Below, piece by piece: positions 11,327-24,426 of a DNA stretch of 64,000 nt. The number at the start of each line of letters is the position of its first letter. The first letter of the stretch is position 1. The notes below the pieces were generated by a model. It made no database searches and was not told the DNA's origin. It saw only the letters and a list, made by a program, of their open reading frames with translations. The position numbers were made by a program, and so were the translations under genes. Source of the DNA: Eriocheir sinensis (lineage: Eukaryota; Arthropoda; Malacostraca; Decapoda; Varunidae); the NCBI RefSeq assembly GCF_024679095.1, contig NC_066515.1, positions 22,401,717-22,465,716 on the forward strand, read 5' to 3'.

Positions 11327-13133
11327 TCTATACACGTAGTTCCCGTAAATTACAGACTTCCCCCGCGAGGAGAAAGGGAAGAAAAGGATGAAACTTGAGG
11401 TAGAGAAGGACAGGAGAGCCTCTGGGATAATCAAGGCCGCTCATCCAGACACAATGGACAGCTGTCACCCGCCGCCCCCCTCCCCCCCCTGTCGCCTGTG
11501 CCCTCGGGTCATTTCCCTTCACCTTTCTTTGACCTCCTTACCCTCACCCTTTCTACCTTGCCCTCCTTACCTATCTTCCCTCTACCTCCTCACCTCCGTC
11601 TGTCTGTCTGTCCTTCACTGTCCAGGTTAATTTTGTTTTAGTCTTTGGTATAATATTTTAAGGTTTTGGGTATAGGTGTTTTCTCTTTCCCTTCCTCCTT
11701 TCTTTCCGCTCTCTACTTTAAAAATTCTCTGTCTGTCTGTCTGTTCTCCACTGCCATAGTTGATTTGTTTATATTTTTAGTTCTACAATTCTTATTCTAT
11801 TCTAGTACAAGTTGTTAATATTTTTTCCGTTATCTTCTTTCCTCTTCGCCTTTTTGTTCCTTTACTCGTTTTTTTTTTACATTTTCACATCTGTCTGTCC
11901 TCCACTGGCAGCTAATTTTGGTATGATTTTTAGTACTCTCATTTTTTCCTTTTCTTATACATTACATTTCGCATTATTGTTTCCTTGAGAAAATGAGTCT
12001 TCTGTTTTAAATTCAAACTCTGTAATGAATAGTCCACGTTCTGTATATACGCCGAAAGTTCACCGTCCTGTTATTCCTGTCGCTCCTCGTCTCCGCGAAG
12101 TCAAGCGTCCTGAGATTACCTGCTATCTTGTTGTTGTGTCCTTGAGCGGGGAAAGTAAACACCAGCCCCCGTCTTACCCTACCTCGCCCTCCTACCCCTT
12201 GAGCCTGTTCACCAAGCCACCGTCTCCTACCTAACTGTCCCCGCATCTCCCTCCCGTAGCTAATTATTTACGCCTGTCCACTATCTGTCTGTCTATCGGC
12301 GTGTCTGTCACCTCTTTTTCCACCTGGCTACCTGAAGGCGATATGACCTACACCGACCTCGATTCTAGACTCCTGAGGGACAACTGAAGCGATCTATGCA
12401 TCTGCCTCGCTGGGGAAGAGAGGGTGGACTGGAGGGAAGGAACGCCTGCGGGGAGAGAGGAGGAAAGGCCCGGGGGGAGGGTGGAGGACTGGAGGAGGGA
12501 GGAAAAAGAGGGTCATACAAGCAACAACTGTTCCTCCTTCCTTTTCCCTTTTGTCTTCTTGGGTCTTTAGCTCCGTGTTTTTGGCCAGACGACCTTTTAA
12601 CATGGTAATGTATGTAAATTTAACTATAACCACCGCCACCACTACCGCTCCCTCCCTGCCTCTCTCTATCTCCCTCTGTCCTTTCTCCCTTTCTATCTCC
12701 CTCGCTCCCTCCCTCCTTCCTAAACAAAGATCACACCCAAAGCTGTCAGGGGGGAGTCCAGGCGGCGTTCGTCCGTGCCCGTAACTCTTCGCGTGCCTCA
12801 ATGCAGCGTCACGGTCCCTCCCTGATCGATGGGTTTTGGAAGCGAACGGAGGAGACGCGGCTTGCCATAGGGGCCAGATGGAGCATGGAGAGGGGCAATT
12901 TGGAGGTCCCCCCGTGCCCTTCCTCTTCCTCCCCTTCCTTCCCCTCCTTTTTAATGCTCGATTGGTCGGTGGCGGGACAATGTGGCGGCCTCCGGTAACC
13001 CGACCACCGACTCTATTAACGAGGGAGATAACGCTGCCGAAGAGAGCGTCAGGAGAGGCGGTGAAGGAGAGTGACAAGGCATCCGAGGGTGACTGTGGGA
13101 GCTTGGGTTTGTGGTGTGTTGATGAGCTTGTTG

Positions 13134-13135
13134 TG

Positions 13136-13161
<26 letters not shown>
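13134..13161. repeat. (TG)n microsatellite
   Basis: 28 bp of TG, followed by a run of G. Confidence 0.85.
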
Positions 13162-13166
<5 letters not shown>

Positions 13167-13306
13167 GCGGGGGGGGGATGGGAGGGAAGTGTGTATAGAA
13201 AAAAAGTGATAAAAGGTGTAGAGTGAACGGCGAGTATGATGTTAGTCTTTGATCCTGCTCTTTTGTTGCTGTTTTGTTCCTTTGTGCTGTATTGTTGTCG
13301 CTTCGG

Positions 13307-13308
<2 letters not shown>

Positions 13309-13366
<58 letters not shown>
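13309..13366. repeat. (TTA)n microsatellite
   Basis: About 58 bp of TTA, then TTG repeats (to 13466) and AAT-rich imperfect repeats to about 13700. Confidence 0.9.
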
Positions 13367-14651
13367 GTTGTTGTCGTTTTTGTAGTTAGTTTTTGTTTGC
13401 TTTCTTTTGTTATTGTATTGTCATTGTTATTCTTATTGTTGTTGTTGTTGTTGTTGCTGTTGTTGTTCATGTGTATTTATTCCCAACCCAACCACACTCA
13501 TTTTAAGCAACCTTAGCATTAATAAAACCTAATAATAATAATAACAATAATAATAATGATAAAAAGAGCTAAAAATACTAATACTACGACTAATAATAAT
13601 AATAAATACCACTACTAATAATAATGCTACTAGAACACTAACGTCTAATACAAATAACAACAACGGTGACTGTAATAACACTAATGGTAATAATAATAAC
13701 ACTCATAATAAAAAAAGATCACAAATTTAGGGATCCATATTTGAGTTTAATATTTTGATAAAGACCGACAGCATCAAAGGGTCGTTGGGCCGCCACGGGG
13801 TTATGAGATTTTCCTCTAACAATCAGGAGGGTTGACTACTGACCCCCCTTCACCCCTAAACACACTCCCTTCCCCCCTTCTCTCCCTCCTCCCTATCTAT
13901 TCCCTTATCCCTCTCCCCATCTCCTCTTACCCTTCCTCCTTACCACCACCCCTTTCATTTTTCCTTTCCTCTTCCCTCTTTTCCCTTCATCCCTTCACCT
14001 CTTCTCCCTTCTCTATTCCCCTTCTCCCTTCTCTCTCCCCCTTCTCCTTTCTTTCCCATCCTTCTGTTAGCCCTTACCTCTCCTCTTTTCCCTTCCTCTT
14101 CCCCTTTCCTTAACATTTACTTCATCCCTCTCTTCCTTTGCCTCCCTTACCGTAGAACATACTCCACCTCCCTTTCCTCCTCCTTCTCCTTATCCTATCC
14201 TCCATTCCCCCTCCCCTTTCCACTTACACGACTACCACCGGCTTTCACTCCACTTTCCCCCTTCCTCCATTCCTCCTTCCCCTAACACTCCACTACCACC
14301 AGCTCTCTCTTCCCCCTTCCCCCTTCACAATTTTGGACATAATTCACATACTGGCCGAGGTAAAAAGAATATAAGTATGCTCAATATGCTCAGTTATGAT
14401 GATTAATTACGAGGCGAATGACGTCATCTGGATCTATTTATTGCTTGCGTGGGAGTTTTTTTTAATGTTTTTTTTTCTGCGTTTTTTTTTTTATAATCGT
14501 GTGATGTGTGTTTGGTGTTTATGTTGGTGTTGATGAGGGCGGGGGACGCTTATTACTGTTTTTGTCGTTGGTGTTATTGTTACTGTTATCATTATTATCA
14601 TCATCCTCATCCTCATCATCACTACAACATTGACGACTACTACTACTACTA

Positions 14652-14745
14652 ATTTTTTTCAGCAAAGGAGTCAGTTCAAGGGCATAAAAAAAGGAAACAA
14701 CAATGAAAAAAAAAAAGCCCGCTACTCACTGCTTCTACTACTGTC
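14652..14745 (-). mobile_element. SINE-like dispersed repeat, copy 1 (inverted)
   Basis: The reverse complement of the family: 'ttttttt…gttcaagggca' then an A-rich stretch and 'agcccgctactcactgcttc'. It is more diverged than copies 2 and 3, and is the only copy in the same orientation as the AP-2 gene. Confidence 0.55.
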
Positions 14746-14888
14746 AGGAACGTTGTGTGAGGGAGGGAATAGTGATGCTGCTTTGGGTCTGATAAGTGGA
14801 AGGAAGGGGCGAGGAGGGAGAGAAGAGAGAAGGTAGAGATAGAGAAGAGGAGGGAGGTGGGAGGACTAGTGTACAGGTGGTGGACGGA

Positions 14889-14933
14889 CACACACACACA
14901 CGCACACACACCCACACACCCACACACACCAAC
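14889..14933. repeat. Interrupted (AC)n
   Basis: AC repeats with CG and CCC interruptions. Confidence 0.8.
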
Positions 14934-16799
14934 ATACATACCATGAGTGAACCTTAAGCATCTATTCTCGATTTACGGCGAGAACGAAAACGTCTTCAAT
15001 TGAACCTCAAAACGCGGAAGCCGAGTGACATGTGACGCGAGGAAGAAGAAGACTCAGAATAGCATCCAGGAAATAACGAACCTGCACATAAAGGCGACAA
15101 GGAGGAGGAGGAGGAGGAGGTGGAGGAAGGGGGGATGGTTGTGTGTAGGTGGGAAGGTGTTTTTGTCGTTTTTTTGTCGCCCTTTGTCGCAGTTGTCGCC
15201 CCGTGTCATGCAGCGTCATGCGAGGGAGCGACAAACAAGCGCGGGCGGGCAGGAGACGTGAGCATGAAATAAATAAACAAAGCCAAGACAAGACAGCGTG
15301 AAAAATATGCTGATTCTCGCCTCCTTGAAAAAAAAGTCATGTTTGCTTATTTTCCTCTTCCTTTTTTCCGTTTTCTTTACCTGTCTATCTGTCTGTCTGT
15401 CTATCTAACCGTTCCATTTTTCTCTTTTCCTTCTCTATTTTCTTTTGTCTTTTTCTCCATTTCCGGAAGTAAGAAAGTTAAGTGGGTCTTGTTTTCCATG
15501 TAATTTTTTTTTTAGGTCAGTCTCGGTATTATTTTGATATCAACGGGTACCTCCAAACACCTGTAATTACGCCTTCATAACACCGGGTCTTGAGTTTCAC
15601 AATTATTTTTAATGAGCCGGATATTTATGTGGCGTCCCTAAGCGTGAAGCTGGGCCTCTTTTTGCGAAGGAGTAAATTAGGCTTGAAGAGCGAGAATAAA
15701 AGAAAACATGAAGAGATAAAGGGTTGATGACTTTGCAGGAGGAGAGGAGGAGGAGGAGAAAGAGAAACGAGAAGAAAAAAAGATTAGGATTATGAACAGT
15801 AGTAGCAGTAGTAGTAGTAGTAATTAGAGGATGGTAAATGAAAAAAGAAAAGGAAAGAAAGAAAAGAAGAGAACAGGGAAATGAATAGTAGTAGTAGATG
15901 TAGTAGTAGGAGGAGGAAGAAGAAAGGAGAAGGACGAGGAAGACGAACAAGAGGGAAAATAAAGAGATCAAAGCCACAGAGGAGGCGAGAAGTAACCTAC
16001 AACACAGACACCACTGGGTCACTCACTCTCTGGGCTGACTGACGGGGCTCTAGTAGCATTGTGACATGAGACTCAGGACCGCTAATGCCTCGCCTCGTAA
16101 CACTTAAAGACTCCTGCAGACAACGCGCGACGCTCCACTCTTAGGCAACGGTGTAGCGCAAGATTCCCTCAAACAATACATGAACCGAACACAAAAGCAT
16201 ATTCTGGTAAAGGAATCGAAGCTTTTGTAAGGAAATTAGCATCAAGACGGTTTACTTAAGGTCTTCATGGGGTTATCTCTATGGGTTTACAAGTTCACGG
16301 TTAAAGTAATAGTGAAGAATAAATTGTTAAGTCGATATGTGAAGTTAGTGAAAAAAAGTATATGAAAAGTAACTCCAATACGGCTCACTTAGATATCGTA
16401 CATAAGAGATTAAGCTTTTGGTACACAGTTAGGCAGTAAAACGGGTATATGGTCCATGGCATGAATTACAGACTGTATCCTAAGTTATTTTCTCTGAGAG
16501 TTCACGTCTTTGGCTCGTTCCATTTCTCTTATTAAGTCGAAAGTGTTATTTTCCAATGCAAGAACACGTCTTTATCCGAAGTAAACCAGTCACACGATAC
16601 CTGTTATTAATTCAAGACAGTCCACTACGGTATTTGAGAGGCTCACGTGTTAGGCTTACATCTCTATTCTGGAACGGTTAACGGTTAACTATATATCATA
16701 ATTTCTGATATTAATCAAGTCGGTGAGTGGAGGCGGTGAGGCGAGGCAGGAAACACGAGGCGCCATCGAGCACAATCCAATAACATCATATATACTCAC

Positions 16800-16860
16800 C
16801 GCCAAAGCCATCGTGTTTGAAGATATCTCCGGTGAAGCTGGTGTCGGATTCTAGCACGCC
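16800..16860 (-). CDS. TFAP2: AP-2 transcription factor, small linker exon e4
   Basis: A 61 nt exon of 20 codons plus one base, beginning GVLESDTSF and ending HDGFG. It follows a good pyrimidine tract (CCTCTACTCTGTTCCAG) and ends GGCG|GTGAGT. It enters in phase 0, as e3 requires, and leaves in phase 1, as both e5 copies require. Its peptide is not strongly conserved. It sits where vertebrate AP-2 genes have a similarly small exon (about 50 nt) between the PHAIEE motif and the DNA-binding exon. The call rests on phases, splice sites, size and position. The surrounding DNA is otherwise non-coding. It is too short for ordinary ORF detection. Three copies of a 91-95 bp tandem repeat start about 170 nt upstream. 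Confidence 0.8.
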
Positions 16861-17026
16861 CTGGAACAGAGTAGAGGAAATAGGATTACGAACGTGTATA
16901 TACAGCACCCTGCTAAGCTCCTTCTCCTACTCACGGGGATTACAAAAGGTAGGAACTAGATGTAATACTCCTCCTAGGCTGCGAGGTGTTCTCATGAAAG
17001 GACTTTTGGATATACTCTTTGTCAAA

Positions 17027-17309
17027 TTTTGTGTTGTGTGATGACTCTTCTCTTATAAGTGTTAATGAAAGGTTCCAAAATCCAAAATGCAAAAATGTTA
17101 AGAATGTAAAATAAATGAATTGTGTTGTGTGATGAATTTACCTTCTCTTATAAGTGTTAATGAAAGGTTCCAAAATCCAAAATCCAAAAATGTTAAGAAT
17201 GTAAAGTAAATGAATTGTGTTGTGTGATGAATTTGCCTTCTCTTATCAGTGTTAATGAAAGGTCCAAAATCCAAAAGTGCAAAAAATGTTTAAGACTGTA
17301 AAGTAAATG
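17027..17309. repeat. Three-copy tandem repeat, 91-95 bp unit, near e4
   Basis: Units begin 'tgtgttgtgtgatga' and share 'cttctcttat', 'gtgttaatgaaaggt' and 'aatccaaaa…tgtt'. The array starts about 170 nt upstream (in transcript terms) of the e4 acceptor, so it lies in the 3' end of the 40 kb intron. Confidence 0.92.
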
Positions 17310-18075
17310 GGGAGAGAAAAAAAGTCTTATGGTAATGATATGGATTAAGGGAAGATAAAGGTGACAGGATTTTTAATATGACAAAGTAAAGAAGGAAGTT
17401 GAAGAAGATAAAGAGGAGAGAAAAAAAGGTGCAAGAAGATGAGTTTAAGGAAGTGAGTTAAGGCAAGATTGGCCGTGGTAGTGAAGTGGCTGAGACGGAA
17501 TGAAGTGAGCGAAAAAATAAAACTGAAAAAACTACACAAAACGTTGAATATTGCCGTGAGAATGAAGGAAAGGACGTGAGGCCGGGATAGAGTAGGGGTG
17601 AGAGAGAGATAGAGAGAGAGAATGAGGATGCGTGAAAAAAAAATATGTGAGGGTAAACTGTGGAAAAAAATATTGTAAAAAAAAAAGAACGTTTAAATTG
17701 TCAGAAAAAAGAAGAGGCGAAAAGGTGAAGATAGTGAATAGATATACATGTGAGGTAAGGAATGAGTGTGTGTGATGAGGAATATGATGAAGGAAAGTGA
17801 AAAAAAAGTGCAGAAAAAATGAAAGGGGCGAACAATGAAAATAGTGAGTGGAGAATATATAGTTGAGTGAGATGGAATGGTATGAAGGGAAGCGAAAAAA
17901 TAATAGCGAAAAAAAGAGTTGAATGTCTTGCCGTGATGTGACAAGCGTGGGAGTACAAGCAGGCAAGCAGGCAGGCAGGCAGTGCAAGCAGAGGCAGCAG
18001 GCAGGTGAAACATGCTTCGGCTCATCCAGGTGTATCAGTGTAAAGCCTTGTGTGTGTGTTTGTGAAGTGCGAGTT

Positions 18076-18079
<4 letters not shown>

Positions 18080-18112
<33 letters not shown>
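18080..18112. repeat. (AC)n microsatellite
   Basis: 33 bp of AC repeats. Confidence 0.88.
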
Positions 18113-18113
<1 letters not shown>

Positions 18114-18647
18114 TGGTAACGCCCGCACGTACACACATGAATGGTTTCCGCCTCCACATAAATTTCAAGACAAGATCTTCCACTTTCTTCTTCCTCGTCC
18201 TTCCCTCCTCTTCTTCCCCTTCAGTTCCCCTTTTGACCTTCCCATCATCACCTTCTTCGTTATTTGCCTCTCGCACCTTCCGTTCTCACCTGTCCTAATC
18301 TGCCAGCGCCAAAGAAGGGCCCACATCTGTCACCTGCCAATTATCTATTCAACACCTCTTGTCGAGCGCACAGGGACCCACCTCGCACCTGTAGAACGCC
18401 AGGTATACGGCACCGATCACACTCCTAATGACATATAGTTAAGGGCTTATTTTTGTCGCTTTACACCTGAGGGCCGGGATTAGAAAAGAAAAAAAAAGGG
18501 GACGGTAAGGAAGGGAGGGAGGTGAGGGAGGGCGCGATGGAGTGTTACCTGCCTTACAGACCAGGTGATGATGTGTTCAGGTGTTCCTAATGGGTTTTGT
18601 GTATGGTTAAGTGGATGAATATGTGAGGTGGGTGATTAGTAAGCCTT

Positions 18648-18649
<2 letters not shown>

Positions 18650-18716
<67 letters not shown>
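18650..18716. repeat. (TG)n microsatellite, 67 bp
   Basis: Pure TG on the plus strand. Confidence 0.93.
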
Positions 18717-18718
<2 letters not shown>

Positions 18719-18879
18719 TACCCTAATCCCGTCTCCCCTCACATAATCCACCCTCACAGCTAATCCTCAACGCACCTGTCCTAATTCATTCTTCCCATTT
18801 ACCTCTCTCTTCGCCATCCCCTCATCCTCCTCTACAATGTCCGTCCATCTCATCCCCTTCCTCCCCACCCATTCCCTCC

Positions 18880-19270
18880 CCTGTCCTCCCCACGCGGGGC
18901 TCACAGCCAAGGGGAGTCTGGGTCTCCTCCCCACTTCGCCAGATTCCTGTAGATTTCATATTTTGCCAGCAATGCCAATAAATCAATGACTGAGGCGCTG
19001 CAATACCCGAAGCCCGCCCGAGGCCCAACGCTTAAATTGACTCTTGTGTTCTGGGGGAATAAGAGCCAAAATCCCCTCGGGGCAGCGCCGTGGGGTTGGG
19101 CCCTGGGGGAGTGCGGATCGCGAAATGGCTGGAGGGCCCTCGGAGGGGTAATAAAGCGAAGGGGGGAAGACGAGAAGGAGAAGATAAACACATGAGGCAG
19201 AGCAACACGTGAAGAGGACCGGCCCGCCTCGCTCATATTGCCTTGCTCGCCCCGCCGACCCTCCCTCCGC
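18880..19270. promoter_or_regulatory. Candidate regulatory island in the 40 kb intron
   Basis: GC-rich, non-repetitive sequence standing out from its flanks. It holds an AP-2 palindrome-type site GCCCGAGGC (19016-19024) and a CCAATAAATCAAT stretch. A non-coding element is inferred only from sequence texture. Confidence 0.3.
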
Positions 19271-19431
19271 CCGTTTTATTGGCCCGGATGGAACGTCCCG
19301 CTTCTGCTGCTGCTGCTACGGCCGGCGACGAGGGGGGGAGGTGGATGCGGAGGTGGAGGCGGCGGCGGCGGCGGAGGCGGCGGCGGTGGGAGCGAGAGCG
19401 GAAGAGAGGGAGGGAAGGCAAGGGGCGAAGC

Positions 19432-19433
<2 letters not shown>

Positions 19434-19474
<41 letters not shown>
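19434..19474. repeat. (TG)n microsatellite
   Basis: 41 bp of TG following a GGC/GGA-rich stretch. Confidence 0.9.
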
Positions 19475-19478
<4 letters not shown>

Positions 19479-19549
19479 TTGTCATGTATACGTGATTGGG
19501 GGTAGTTTTTGTGTAGTGTTGTTATGGTTATGGGCGGATATGAACTTTT

Positions 19550-19551
<2 letters not shown>

Positions 19552-19617
<66 letters not shown>

Positions 19618-19649
19618 TTGTTCTCTCTCTCTCTCTCTCTCTCTCTCAC
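19552..19649. repeat. (TG)n then (CT)n
   Basis: TG array (19552-19612) followed after 9 bp by a CT array (19622-19649). Confidence 0.9.
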
Positions 19650-19679
19650 GAACGAACGACAAATAAATAGAAATACGGA

Positions 19680-20110
19680 CCGGGACTTAGCGGGTTCTTG
19701 TTTTGAAGCAATTAATGAAAGGATGGATTAGTGTTCATAAATTGCGAAAGTGCTTGCCAGTAATTAAATTATGATATAAAAATTTAATTAAGGCTCGCCC
19801 AGCATGACAATATATCTGTGGTCCATATTTCTCTGGGTTCCTTCATAGGGGTTTATTTTACATTTTGAAAAATATTTGAAGTGCCCTTGTATATTTAATT
19901 ACACCATTAATATAATACAACAAAATTGCTCCGCCTCGCCGCGTGCATTTTCACTTTTTTTTTTTATAATATTAATAATCCGACATGAATGGATGTTTGT
20001 CGCGAACGGATTCTGCTTTTTAAAATTATTATTATAACATTGAATCATACAAAATAGAGTAATTGAATAGCGCTATAACACGAAGCGATTATAAAAGAAA
20101 CGCCTCCTTA
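19680..20110. promoter_or_regulatory. Candidate homeodomain-rich element
   Basis: A/T-rich but complex, with several TAATTA/TTAATTA sites ('attaatga' 19711, 'taattaaatt' 19761, 'aatttaatta' 19781, 'tttaattacaccattaat' near 19893). There are no simple repeats apart from a 10 bp poly-T. Confidence 0.3.
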
Positions 20111-21005
20111 CATCGTTTGCGTTTAGTCACAATCGAATGTTCGGGGAGTCAAGTTTCCCTAAGTTTTCTCATCACTTCTGTCGTCTGCTGGGGCCGAGGT
20201 TTTTATACACGTCGTTTTTTTGACGGAGGTGAGCGGAAGGAAGGAAGGGAAGGGGAGAGGAGGCAGGGAAGGGCTGAAAAAAAGTAGAAGGAGGCGGAGG
20301 AGGAGGAGGAGCAGGAGGAAAGTTAAAACAGGAGCGGAGTGATAGAAAGACATTTTGACGAAAGTTTGGAAAATTAGAAAGAAAGACTGGCAATTATGAA
20401 GGGAAATATGGAGCCCAAAGGTACATAAAAGGATGAATATACAGTGTAAAGAAACGGCTGTCAAAGTGTATGTAAAATGAATGATGGAAGGAAGAGTATG
20501 GAGAAGTTAATATGAAAAGTGTTTAGGAAATGGGCAATGAAATGATAAAGGTGTAAAAGTGCATAATGGATGAAAAATTTGTGAATTGTTTAATGAAAGA
20601 ATAAAGAAAAAATAAAGATACAAACCTAGGAAGAAGCTAGATGATGCAAAATAAAATAATCGACAAATAAAGAAGACAAAAAAAAAAAAAAACAAGGAGG
20701 AAAAGAAGGAACAGAATTCTAATAGACTAATTTTGATCTCTTCAACAGACACGAAATCAAGACAGCCAGACTCAATGAAGACTACCAAAAGAGACATCAA
20801 AGAGAGAGAGAGAGAGACACACACGAGACGAGACAAGGACGCCGTCGGATAGATGTCTCGCCACGTGTCGTCGAGCCCAGGTAAGTGATAATGTGAGGTA
20901 ATTGCAGGTGTGTCGTTGTTTGGGGCGCTTTATTGATCGTCGTGGAGCCGTTTGCGTCAAGGTTGTGGCGAGTGGCGACGGAAGGGAAATCGGTCCAGAG
21001 GTAGA

Positions 21006-21008
<3 letters not shown>

Positions 21009-21052
<44 letters not shown>
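21009..21052. repeat. (TG)n microsatellite
   Basis: 44 bp of TG. Confidence 0.9.
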
Positions 21053-21053
<1 letters not shown>

Positions 21054-21396
21054 TTATTTTGCAAGAGGAAAAGTGCCAAGTGATGTTGTTTTTCGTTTTG
21101 TTTTGTTTGTTAGTTTGTTGGTTTTGTTGTGCTTGTGGCGTTGGTAATTCTGTCTGGCAATAATGTTTTTGTTTTTCTGTATTACTTTTACTGCTTATTC
21201 GATTTATACGTCCATTCTTTTTGCACTGCAGTTCATTCATTATTCTGTGCGTTTGTCAGTGATTTATTCATTCGCTTTATTTTTTGTTAATTGATTTCAT
21301 TCATTTCTCGGGTTGTGTTTGTATTCTCGTTTTCATTTTTGCCACCGTGCTCTCCTAACTGGAAATCGCTTTATATTTATGCCACGTTTTCATTTT

Positions 21397-21400
<4 letters not shown>

Positions 21401-21433
<33 letters not shown>

Positions 21434-21453
21434 ATACACACCCACACACACAC
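21401..21453. repeat. (AC)n microsatellite, interrupted
   Basis: AC repeats with AT and CC interruptions. Confidence 0.88.
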
Positions 21454-21730
21454 ACGCCGAAGTGGAAAGCATTCACCTCTTTAGCAACTTTCACACAAGG
21501 AACCCTCATGTCGGAAAGGAAGGGAAAAGAAGGGAAGGGAGGGAATGGAGTGGTATGTAATGTGTTGGGAGGCAAGGGAATGGATAGAGAAGGGGAGTAA
21601 GGGAAAATAAGGGAAGGGAGAAGTGTAGAAGATTAAGAAAAGCAAGGAGAAGAGGGAAACGAAGGAAGGGAAGGCGGGACGAAAGGGGAGGGAAGAGAGA
21701 GAAAAAAGGGAGGGAATCTAGAGGTATTGA

Positions 21731-21951
<221 letters not shown>

Positions 21952-22154
21952 CCGGCAGAAGCACAAGTTGGGGCTGCCCCGGGCTCTTCCCTCACGCCCT
22001 CACATTTCACTCATTACGAAAACATGCGGTCGTGGTGGTGGCCGTCCCGTCCCTCCTTCGCTCCAGTTTGTCTATTCTTTGTGTGCCTTTGAGGAAGTGC
22101 TGCTTTTTGCTCTTTGTCCGGCCGAGGCGATGTTATGTATTACCTAAGTCATTA

Positions 22155-22161
22155 AGTGTGT

Positions 22162-22241
<80 letters not shown>
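22155..22241. repeat. (TG)n microsatellite, about 87 bp
   Basis: TG with one GA interruption near its start. Confidence 0.94.
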
Positions 22242-22244
<3 letters not shown>

Positions 22245-24356
22245 TAGCATGCATCGTGTCAGTTGTACAGTGACGGTGCGGTACACTGTCCAGACCACAC
22301 AGGTAAGAACATTAGTGCACTTGTTTACACCTGAGAAATAAAGCGGGGAAGGAGGAGGAGGGGGAGGAAGGGGAGGAGTATAAAGATCTGTCCCCCATGT
22401 CCCCTCCACATTCCCCCAACACATGCTGAGGAGGGGAAGGTGAAGAGGAGGAGGAGGGAGTATTCAGACCCCTCCTCCACCCTCCCTCCGCCTCCCGTAA
22501 CACGTGCTGTATATCTACCATGCCGTGCTAACCACAGGTGTCGGTGGTGCCTCCCAGGAAGAGGTACCATCGCGACCCCCGCCTGGCCCTGCATTGCAAC
22601 GGCCCATTACTCCTCAAAGGCCGGCGTGCACATGCTTTCTTCCTGCGCCTTTGCATACACCTGGCGCTGCTTACCTGGGCCTCGGGATGTCGGGCACCTG
22701 CACCTTTCGCTTCATTATCTACAGGTGCGATAGTACGGGGAGATGGGGACAGACAATAGGAAGAGTGTAATCCATATACAGGCCGTGATATGGATAGTTT
22801 GGGATAGGTAAATATAAGAGCTAGTGTAAGTTATATACAAAGGATTATATGTCTAGGTAGGGATAGGCAAGGGGAAAAGCGTAGTTTATATACATGGGGT
22901 GGTATGGATAGGTTGGACAGGTAAGGAGTAGAGTGACTTACCTGATACTTGACTCGTGGCCTTTGATAACTTTTTGGGGAGAGATGGAAAGAGGGAGGGA
23001 GGTAAGGAGCAAAGGATGGAGAGGATGGAAGAAATGGGATAGGCATGAGAAGGGAAACAAAAGGAGGATGCAGGAAGTAGAGGCATAAGGAAGGAAGGAG
23101 TGAAGGGAGGATGAGCAAAAAAAATAAACAGTAGCATATCACACATGTTACTCGTCTACAACGGGCGCGTGCAAGCGTTCTCTACTTAACCTCATGCAAG
23201 AATCAACTACTGAGAGAGGGAGGAGGATCAACTAGCTGCATACGACCCATTATTCACGGTTACTCACTTCCAGAAACAGGCCGCGCTCTGCAAACTGTTG
23301 ACTAGCAATCGCCCGTTTGGCCTGTACCTGTTGGTGGGTAACAGTGGCGTTAGGGTAGCTTGGAGGCGACACGGGAAGGAACGCCGCTTAGGGCACTCCA
23401 CCTCCACTCCTCGCCAGCCTCGTGTGCCCGGGTGGGAGGGGTGGTTACCTGCCGACCGCCTCAGGTACACACACATCCACCAGGCACACCAAGGGTCACA
23501 ATGGGTCCAGGTGCTTCTCTAGGCCCCTCACAGCTCAGTCAGCCTCCCATACCATTCATCTCTGGAGTGGCGCTGTTGTTTAAGGGTTTAGGTAGCACTG
23601 GGAGGCTCTGATGAGGCTGTGAGTGACCTTGAAACACACCTGAGTATTATGAGGCGTTAGGGAAGCTGTGAGGCGGGGAGGGAGTGAGGCAGTGAGGGGG
23701 TAAGGGCGTTAGGGGTGAGGGGGAAAGTATACACATTTTATAAAGGTTGGGTGGACAATAAAAATAGAGAAAAACAAGACAAGGCGTACAAATCAACTTG
23801 TACACACACATGTATATATAAAAGTCATGTTTATATTATAATTATAGTGCAGTCCTGCGTCCATTAGTATAGCATTGGTTATTGGTTTACATTATTATGG
23901 TTACACATCCTAGCGAGTTAATAATAAGCCAGCGAGTAGTGGTTTACTGGGCGGGTGACATGCAGGGCGCAGTCGGCGGCCAGGTAGCACACACGGAAGC
24001 GGAATGCACGGCGCGGCTCACACTGGATTGCGAAACGTTTATAAAATGTTTGTTGAGGAATGGAAGGGATGAGTGCCTTAGTGCTAGTGCATGGTAGTGG
24101 TGGTGGTGGTAGGGGAGGTGGTGGTGATGGCAGCACAACTTAAAAGCAACGCGAGTCAAGTGGATTGCAAAATGTTTATAAAATGCTCGTTGTGGAATGG
24201 CATGGGCGACACACTTGCTACTGGTGGACAAAGTAGGCGGTGGTGGTGGCGGTGGTACAAGTTACGCACATGTAAAACGCACGCGCGTACTCACTCACGC
24301 ACACAGGAAACAGGAGTGCTTTTCTCTTGTTATTTCGGAGATGTGTACACGTGCCT

Positions 24357-24360
<4 letters not shown>

Positions 24361-24424
<64 letters not shown>
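24361..24424. repeat. (TG)n microsatellite, 64 bp
   Basis: Uninterrupted TG. Confidence 0.94.

Positions 24425-24426
<2 letters not shown>

Noticed and set aside
12394..13470. 358-codon open frame on the minus strand with an Asn/Ile run
   Set aside because: The N-terminal part is a TTA/TTG microsatellite and the rest lacks any family similarity.
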